Assembly (NCBI GenBank): GCA_015680905.1 | Contig: CM027377.1 | Location: 21,290,501-21,354,500, forward strand | Direction: 5' to 3' | Length of the DNA stretch: 64,000 nt | Source of the DNA: Coptis chinensis | Taxonomy: Eukaryota; Streptophyta; Magnoliopsida; Ranunculales; Ranunculaceae | Shown here: in pieces, positions 57,491 to 64,000 of the stretch | Position numbering within the stretch: position 1 is the first letter of the stretch | Layout: the number at the start of each line of letters is the position of its first letter | Notes under the pieces: generated by a model | Databases searched by the model: none | What the model was told of the DNA's origin: nothing | What the model saw: only the letters and a program-made list of their open reading frames with translations | Program-made: the position numbers and the translations under genes

Positions 57491-57943
57491 CGTATGGATT
57501 GTGTATGTATATGTATAATTATATGTTGTATTTTAGGGCTACTCACACCGGCATTTTATAATGTTGACCGATTTGCATGTTTGCTTATCAGGGTGTGTTC
57601 ATTCAATGAACATAGTTGATAAGTTCCCGGGTTTAGTGTTGAAGAAGATCGGTTCTTTGCTTGTGGTTTCGTTAAGCGTTGCATCTCGGGATAGGTTTTG
57701 TTTTCCTTGAGGTGATAAAGATTTTCAGTTGAGATAAGGTTATTTGCATTTTCATTTGTAAATTGTTTTATAATGAAGAGGACTTTGTTTAAGTTAAAAT
57801 TTTTATTGGTTTTAATTATCCGCATATTTTCAACTGTTTATGGGCTTTTGGAAGTGGAGAGTGCGTCACACCTCGGAGATCGAAGAGTCGGGGAACAAAT
57901 AATATTTTTTCCAAATTCTGTCGAAATTCGGGGTGTGACAGTT

Positions 57944-57956
57944 TGGTATCAGAGCA
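57944..57956 (+). promoter_or_regulatory. Primer binding site, initiator tRNA-Met type
   Basis: TGGTATCAGAGCA begins three bases after the 5' LTR. This sequence is the well-known complement of the plant initiator-methionine tRNA 3' end used by many copia and gypsy elements. Confidence 0.92.
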
Positions 57957-59422
57957 TTTGGTTAGCTTAGACTAGGGTGAGTCTAGGTGATTCTCGGATC
58001 GTGGTTTATGGGTAGTGTTTAAGAAGTAATATTTTCAAAACTATTTCCGCTAGTTGTTTTGTTTTTACAAAGAAAATGAAAGAGATATAGAAATAAAAAG
58101 AGTCGATATATTTCTTAATTTGTTTGTACGTGTGATGTGTATATCTATATTAGTTACTTTTGTGGAGTGCATATGGAATGCTTTTATTTTTCCTTATCAT
58201 ATGATGAGTGGTTATATGTGTAATATGTTAATTATTAACGGGTTTTGATCAAAATGATGTGTGCTGTTATAATATTGTTTTATTGTTGGTGTTCATTTTC
58301 ACGTGGAGTATGGATTAAGTGTGATAACATGTCTGTGAACTTTGTGTTGGAGTGTTATGTTATTATTCAAGAAACAATGATATATTTTGATCTATATTGA
58401 ATGAGTTGTATTATCTGATGGTTTTGTGACGTACTGAGTAAGGAACTAATTGCCTCAGTGTTGGAGGAACTATCTCGCCTCACTAGTACACTTTAATGGA
58501 TGAATAGTATTTTGAAGTATAAGAGATTAATTTGTTAGATGTGATTAATTATAAATGAAAATAATAATAATAATAATAATAATAAAATATACGTGTATTC
58601 TTTTTGAGATGTGTATACTGGCGTATACACGTGTGTTCTTTTTGAGAAGTGTATACTTGCGTATACACGTGTATTCTTTTTGAGATGTGTATACTTGCGT
58701 ATACACATTTTTATATTATTGTATATAGGTGAACTATTACCGTGAGTATATGATTGATTAATATTGTTAAATTAGTTTCACATGATTTTGGCATATTCGA
58801 GTATTTATTCTTACTTGTTTTGTTTCAGTCTATATGATTTTTATACATGAATATGAAAAATTTTTTTTTTTTTATACGTGCTATATTTGATCCAGTTGCA
58901 AGCATGAATTAGGATTCAAGGGTTGTTTTACATTACTATTTTTGATAGCATGACTAACGTAAATATAAAGTTTTATTATAGTATCAATGACATGAGTGAT
59001 TTTTATTTTAAGTGTATCGGGATACTAATTTTCTTTTATGCATGATAATGAGAACTCCATAATGTTTCATGCATGGATGAACTTACCCTATAGTATTTAT
59101 TAATTTAAGTAAAATATTAATTTTCGTAGAGTTTGCTACGTGTCAAGAAACTGCATGCTAATGAGAAAGGATGTATTTATCTTGCGTTTAAGTGACAATA
59201 ATAATGTGTTTTAATATAGACAGTTAAACTATAATAGGTTTTGTAATGGCATGAGGATATATATTCGAGTATTATTTAAAAAATAATTAGTACCAATGTT
59301 ATCTTGTTTAAGTTTAATCAACGTGCATTCTTGTATAGGTTCTAAGTTAATAACCAACGTTACTTGTTCGTATAGCTTTACTTCCGAATCTCGGGACGAG
59401 ATTCTTTTGAGATGTGTATAGC
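57957..59422 (+). other. Non-coding interior of the long-LTR element
   Basis: No gag or pol sequence was recognised. It contains an (AAT)n microsatellite (about 58557-58586), a 38-bp tandem repeat (58587-58706), and at its right end a short vestige resembling the end of pol. The PPT before the 3' LTR is poor (TTTTGAGATGTGTATAGC), unlike the G-rich tract expected. Confidence 0.7.
58587..58706 (+). repeat. 38-bp tandem repeat, three copies
   Basis: Unit GTATACACGTGTATTC plus TTTTTGAGATGTGTATACTTGC, with GTATAC at both ends. The phrase ATTCTTTTTGAGATGTGTATA recurs (one T shorter) at 59401-59420, immediately before the 3' LTR. Confidence 0.85.
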
Positions 59423-62400
59423 TGTAACGCCCGTATTTTAAAATACGTATTTTTTCTATTTATTAATTAATTAAATTATTTTATTTTCAAAATTCGTCGG
59501 ATCGGACTCGGGATATGTGGGCCTGGTTTTTGGGCCCGAGTCTGTGTTGGGCTTGGGTTTCGGACCCAAGTATATAAACACTTTTTCTAGAAAATAGGGT
59601 TCCGGGAGAATAGAATATATTAAAAATGGAGGCAGAGCTAGAAGTTGGATTTCTGGAGGGTGGAGCACGACGGTTCGGACTACGGGGGATTCGTTGGGTT
59701 TTAATTCAGGTGAGTAGATTAGTTTTTCTATTTCCAATTATGATTATCTTGTTCAAAGTTTTGGTTAAGTGATTCAGGTTATTGTTGTTAGATCACGTAG
59801 TTGGTAAAATTGGTTTAACTGTCTTTCAAAATTATTACATGGGACTAGGAAATCGATATTCGAATCGGTTGGAAGCTTTGAACAACGTGTAAATGGCGGC
59901 CAATACCGTTTATGTTAAGCGTTGTGCGTGAGTGGTTTTTCTTTATTGGTTTTTCTCGCATCTAGACACGCATACCGACCCCGTTTCATTTCTTGAAGAA
60001 CCACCTTTCATTTTCTTTTCTTTGTTTTTTTTGGTTACGTTCAACCATGGTTCTTCCTGCACCTGTTTTATACTCTGTAGATTTGGTAGGACTGGGAACA
60101 CCATTCGGTGGTGGTGAAGGGAGGCGCGAGCCCCTAACCTCCTCCTTCGCTAAAAGCGCCATTTCTGCCAATTCTTGTGATCTTGTGGGATGTTTTTTTT
60201 TTGTATTTTTCCGGTGTTTGAACTGTTTTGTTGTGTATTGAGGGTTGTTGGTTGAATGAATGGTGGTAGGGGAAAGTTTGAAGTTGGTTGTTGGTTGAGT
60301 GGTGTGTAGAGGCGGTGAAGCTTGAGGCGTTAATGGGAATCGGTTGGCCGGGTTTTGGGCTGATTTTAGGTTGGTTTCTTTTGGTTGAGTGATGATGGGT
60401 TGATGTTTGGGTGAAGTGGAGTAGTGTAGGGTGTGTGGGGCTGTCGATTAGAGCTTGGTGGAAGCTCTGTTAATGGCGGACGGTCTCGAGATCTAGGTTT
60501 GGTCGATATGTGGAAGTTAAGAATTGGAGTTTTTGCCTTTGTTAAAGTGGTGTGGGTTTCTATGAGGAGTCAAACCGCTAGGTTGGGATGGGTGGCGATT
60601 GGAATCTGGTGGTGGTCGGTTTTGGTGGTGGTGATGGGTGAAGATGATGAACAGTGATTGTTGATTTCATTTCGGTTTTAGGTTTGGGCGAAACCTTAAG
60701 TTTTGTTTTGGGGGACTTGTTTTAGTTTTGTGTTGGGGCCAACCAACATTTGTTTTGTTTGGCCCGATTTCTTTAAGTTTTTGGACCGGTTTCAGTTTAA
60801 TTTTTGGACCGAACCACTTAACCGCTTTTGGGCCCGTTTATAATATTGCATGGACCAGTCCATAGGACTTAAAATAGATCCAATTGGGTCAGGTAGAATA
60901 AATAAGTGGACTTTTAGACTTTCGGGTTCTAAGGTTTGGGCTTGGCCAGTTGGGTCCGAACCAGGACCGTGGTCATGAGCCCGTGAACCATGCACCTTTG
61001 TCCTTAGCCATGAACCATGGCTATGACCCTAGACTTGTCGAACACGAAAACGACAGTTTGACTTTGACTAGGACCTGTTGACTTTGACCAGGACCTGTTG
61101 ACTTTGACCAGGACCGGTTGACTTTGACCAGGACAGTTTGACTTTGATCAGGACAGTTTGACTTTGACCAGGACAATTTGACTTTGACCAGGACATGTGG
61201 ACTTTGACTTTTTTGACGGGGGACATGTGGACTTTGACTTTTGACTGGACTTTGACGTGTTGACCTTTGACCCCGTTGACGGTTGACTTTGACCGTTGAC
61301 TTTTCAGTTTTTCACATATTTGATCATATGGATAGATATAGTAAGAAAAAATATTGTTGATATTTATATAACTTGGTTGGTCATTATCTAATTAAGATTT
61401 GGCGTGAGTAGTGTGTAAAAAGTATATAAATATTGGGCTTTGATTGTAGACTTTTTGACCGGCCTAATTGTCTTCTACGTTTTATGTTATATATTGTATG
61501 GACAAAGCCATAAAATAAAATGAATACGAAACACTGATAATTGGTTAGTCACCATCTAAGAAAGATTTGATGTTGATGTTGTGTATTTTTGACGCGTGAC
61601 GATATTGAGATGTTAGGAGACATTATATTCCTAATCACGTTATAATAAATAATGTATGCGATCACGTGGAAGCATTGTGACATGACATGATATAATACGT
61701 TATAATATATTGATGCAATATCTTGGGGAAATGTATATACACTCCATTATTTTATATGTGAGATGCTAGTATATAGCATCGGTGAATATTTGCCCACGGG
61801 AGTGTGGCGCCAGGCAATAATATATTGGCACGTGAAAGAATGAAAGTGACTATGAGATATAATTGAGATATTTCTAGATATTATGGCTTAGTGCAATAAA
61901 GTAATTGACCGCGTGATATAGTAGATATGTTTATGAGTCATTAATGTATGACACGAATAAATTACATAACGAAAATCCTAGAGAACGACTACCCAACTCA
62001 TGTGATTGGCCTTACGGCGTTTCGGGTTAATCTGAATGGCCGAGGCTGCCCTTCCGGCGTTTCGGTTAAAATTTGAATGGCCTTCGGGTGCCCCGGCTGG
62101 CGTAATCGAATATTGGCTTGATTATTCCGTTCGCCAAAATAGAGCGATGATGCTTAATATTTTATGCCGAATAGTGGCGGTGCTTACATAGATTTGGCTT
62201 CCGTGTGAGGATTTACGGTGTCGCGGCATCATTTCGGGGTGGTTACGCACGAGTGGCTCATTATGTAAGGGAGGCATGTGGATGTACATGTTCGGCGTTG
62301 GGTAGCGATTGTGGTAGCCAGAAAACTAGGTAAGACATAGATCTGACGTGATTTTAGGGACACACAAAGAAAGCCCCGAAATAATCTAATTATGGTAATA

Positions 62401-63148
62401 TGTTGGTAAATGATATATCTCTAGATAGATGATTTGTATATGGTTCAATTTGGTTATAGTTTAGTTAGAACCTAAAAGGTGCCTCGATGGAGGAACTACA
62501 TGCCTTATTTATTATGAGTATAGTTGTTGTGTGGTTAGTGGGAAGTTAAAGTTTCGGTGGAGGAACTACACTGCCTAGATTAGTGTACTTAAGAATGTTA
62601 AAACCGATTGGAGGAACTACCTGCCTAGATTATTGTACTTAAGAATGTTGTATTAGTCGTTGAAAGTTAAGGCGCCTCGGTGGAGGAACTAACTGCCGTA
62701 TGGATTGTGTATGTATATGTATAATTATATGTTGTATTTTAGGGCTACTCACACCAGCATTTTATAATGCTGACCCGATTTGCATGTTTGCTTATCGGGT
62801 GTGTTCATTCAATGAACATAGTTGATAAGTTTTGACAGGTTTAGTGTTGAAGAAGATCGGTTGCTGCTTGTGGTTTGCGTTAGCGTTGCATCTCAGGATA
62901 GGTTTTGTTTTCCCTTGAGGTGATAAAGATTTTCAGTTGAGATAAGGTTATTTGCATTTTCATTTGTAAATTGTTTTATAATGAAGAGGACTTTGTTTAA
63001 GTTAAAATTTTTATTGGTTTTAATTATCCGCATATTTTCAACTGTTTATGGGCTTTTGGAAGTGGAGAGTGCGTCACACCTCGGAGATCGAAGAGTCGGG
63101 GAACAAATAATATTTTTTCCAAATTCTGTCGAAATTCGGGGTGTGACA
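59423..63148 (+). repeat. Long-LTR element 3' LTR (3726 bp)
   Basis: Same organisation as the 5' LTR. Long AT-rich stretches are identical between the two (for example about 170 bp ending at 57940 and 63148), while CG-containing stretches differ by many small indels. Confidence 0.93.
61057..61302 (+). repeat. TTGAC (W-box core) minisatellite, 3' LTR
   Basis: About 24 TTGAC cores in roughly 250 bp. The best-preserved part is a 20-bp unit, GTTGACTTTGACCAGGAC plus two bases, repeated about seven times. It is more regular than the copy in the 5' LTR. Confidence 0.85.
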
Positions 63149-64000
63149 CGTTGTTTCTCTCTAGTGCATCCTGTTGCGGGCTTATATTGTTTAAGTTTTC
63201 CTGATCCCTATATGAAATACCCTGATGAACAACCATATGAAGAACCATATCGGCCTCCACATTTATAATTTCTCTCTCCTGCTCTGCCGGTGCTGATGGA
63301 GTGGTGTGATTACCACTCGTATCATGAATCACCATAGCCAGTGTAGTCAAGGAATCCTCCTTATCGACATCTACAGTTTCATTAACCACTTGCGGCTCTG
63401 TAGCATCAAAGAAAACCTCTTTGGCAGCCCCTTCCACCTCTTCGCTAATTGTGTTTAAGGCCTCGAAACTATTGTTTACTATAGGTCCATTAGCCGTACC
63501 TAAAGTACTACCTTCTTTAACTTTCCAGACCTCAGAGCTTGTTTCCCCATGTTCCCGCCTATGCCTGTGTCCCCTTTTCCTCTTGGGATGAATGACTTCT
63601 GTGGGAGGAGGAAGAGGTGTCGAGTCTATTACGTTACTAGATCCCACCTGCACTCATGGCCCTCTTAAGCTTCTTGCATTCCGTTACTAGATGCCCGACA
63701 ATTTTGCAGTGGTTGCACATTTTAGGTAACTTCCCACTTCCACTGTTTGCCAGAAGTTAAAGTGTGGCGTTTTAACATATATCTGGTATGGTAAAGGCAT
63801 TGACAGGTCTACATCCACCAGAATGCTTGCATAGTACCCATACTCTCTGCATAGCATTTTCTCATCTATTTGCATTGGGCAACCAATCCCTCGTGCAATA
63901 GAGAGCAGAGTTTCCGGCACCCAGAATTCTTGTCCAAGTCCCGGCAGACGAATTCAAACCAAGGCATGTGATTGTCGTTGCAAATCTAGGTTGAAGTTGG
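63149..64000 (-). pseudogene. LINE ORF1 (gag-like, DUF4283/zinc-knuckle type), partial
   Basis: The protein would bind LINE RNA in a ribonucleoprotein. From the right edge, LLSIARGIGCPMQIDEKMLC, YGYYASILVDVDLSMPLPYQ and YLKCATTAKLSG (63920-63690) follow the pattern of plant L1 ORF1: IAxGIGxPxxID, YARVLVDVDLS and a CxxC zinc knuckle, here degenerate. A Pro/Arg-rich and acidic tail follows (KRKRGHRHRREHGETSSEVW, 63610 onward). The frame changes near 63660. It continues past the insertion at 54227. The open frame running from 63653 down to 63024 crosses into the LTR and is partly artificial. Confidence 0.8.

Larger units (their letters stand above)
54228..57940 (+). repeat. Long-LTR element 5' LTR (3713 bp)
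   Basis: Begins with the palindrome-bearing TGTAACGCCCGTATTTTAAA and ends ATTCGGGGTGTGACA. A TATA-like AAGTATATAAACAC lies at about 54374-54387, so most of the LTR would be transcribed. It contains the TTGAC array (55829-56106) and four CCTCGATTGGAGGAACTA-type repeats (57260-57490). Confidence 0.93.
54228..63148 (+). mobile_element. Non-autonomous LTR retrotransposon with 3.7-kb LTRs (LARD-like)
   Basis: LTRs 54228-57940 and 59423-63148 start TGTAACGCCCG and end GGGGTGTGACA. A perfect target duplication CGTTG is at 54223-54227 and 63149-63153. The PBS is TGGTATCAGAGC at 57944. The interior is 1.48 kb without coding capacity. Sequence just before the 3' LTR (CCGAATCTCGGGACGAGATT) looks like the pol 3' end of Tekay-type chromoviruses, and the PBS fits that group; this lineage is inference. 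Mobilisation would require proteins from an autonomous relative. The orientation is opposite to the LINE it sits in. Confidence 0.92.
48485..64000 (-). mobile_element. L1-type LINE, extends beyond the right edge, with two LTR insertions
   Basis: The 3' end is a poly-A tail (T run on the plus strand, 48485-48493). ORF2 occupies 52679-48576. ORF1 is found at 64000-63150, continues across 54227-54168 and into 52900. It reads collinearly once the long-LTR element (54228-63148) and the solo LTR (52901-54167) are removed (…RNNAVISTPPHPRIGGMQH…). About 5.3 kb of LINE is in the window; its 5' end is outside. It is a different subfamily from the LINE at 17743. Confidence 0.9.

Noticed and set aside
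57773-57970. Short frame shared by both LTRs (also at 62981)
   Set aside because: It appears twice only because it is in the LTR; it ends at the LTR border differently in each copy and has no domain.
54228-63148. The two 3.7-kb copies as a segmental duplication
   Set aside because: TG...CA ends, a tRNA-iMet PBS just after the first copy and a perfect 5-bp duplication outside both copies identify them as LTRs of one element.
63024-63653. 209-codon minus-strand frame as one natural protein
   Set aside because: It crosses the border between LINE ORF1 (above 63149) and the LTR (below 63148), so its C-terminus is an insertion artefact.

Overview
This is a heterochromatin-like stretch of a flowering-plant nuclear genome, probably a eudicot. 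The evidence is plant-type Ty3/gypsy retrotransposons (Athila-like and Tat/Retand-like), plant L1-type LINEs, CACTA transposons, GT-AG introns and one tau-class glutathione S-transferase gene. No rRNA, tRNA, CRISPR or bacterial features were seen. Almost everything is transposable-element DNA, mostly old and broken by stops and frameshifts. The GST gene at 47067-47813 is the only host gene that looks intact.

Left half (1-37456) is one nested stack. A Tat/Retand-like Ty3/gypsy element (Tat-1) is the oldest layer. Its 3' LTR is 36999-37456, and only the last 27 nt of its 5' LTR are in the window (22410-22436). An Athila-like Ty3/gypsy element (2028-22409, start outside the window) sits inside that 5' LTR. 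The Athila element was itself hit by a CACTA-like transposon (its right end at 2027), two solo LTRs (3509-4792 with TSD ATTCC; 6604-8094 with TSD CTGAT) and a 5'-truncated LINE (17743-21353, in the 3' LTR). The gag of Tat-1 carries a complete 5.7-kb CACTA element (23683-29408, TSD AAA). That element holds spliceable exon fragments from several unrelated host genes in one orientation: a START-domain protein, a callose synthase, a TPR protein and at least one unidentified gene. It is a Pack-CACTA.

Middle (37457-48484): a short unassigned spacer is followed by a second Tat/Retand-like element of the same family as Tat-1 on the minus strand (Tat-2, 38324-46612, TSD ATGTT), then the GST gene and its upstream region. 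Both Tat elements carry an extra gene antisense to gag-pol between pol and the 3' LTR. The sequence supports a spliced structure for it, with matching intron positions in the two copies. Both also have two RNase H domains.

Right part (48485-64000): a minus-strand L1-type LINE runs off the right edge. It is split by a solo LTR (52901-54167) and by an 8.9-kb non-autonomous LTR element (54228-63148, TSD CGTTG). The latter has 3.7-kb LTRs, a tRNA-iMet-type primer site, only about 1.5 kb of non-coding interior, and in each LTR a dense minisatellite of TTGAC (W-box) cores.

The most promising observations are the multi-gene Pack-CACTA with preserved splice sites, the spliced antisense gene of the Tat elements, the W-box minisatellite in the long-LTR element, and the modular 3' half of the Athila element, where a polypurine-like motif recurs four times and a GC-rich leader array occurs twice.
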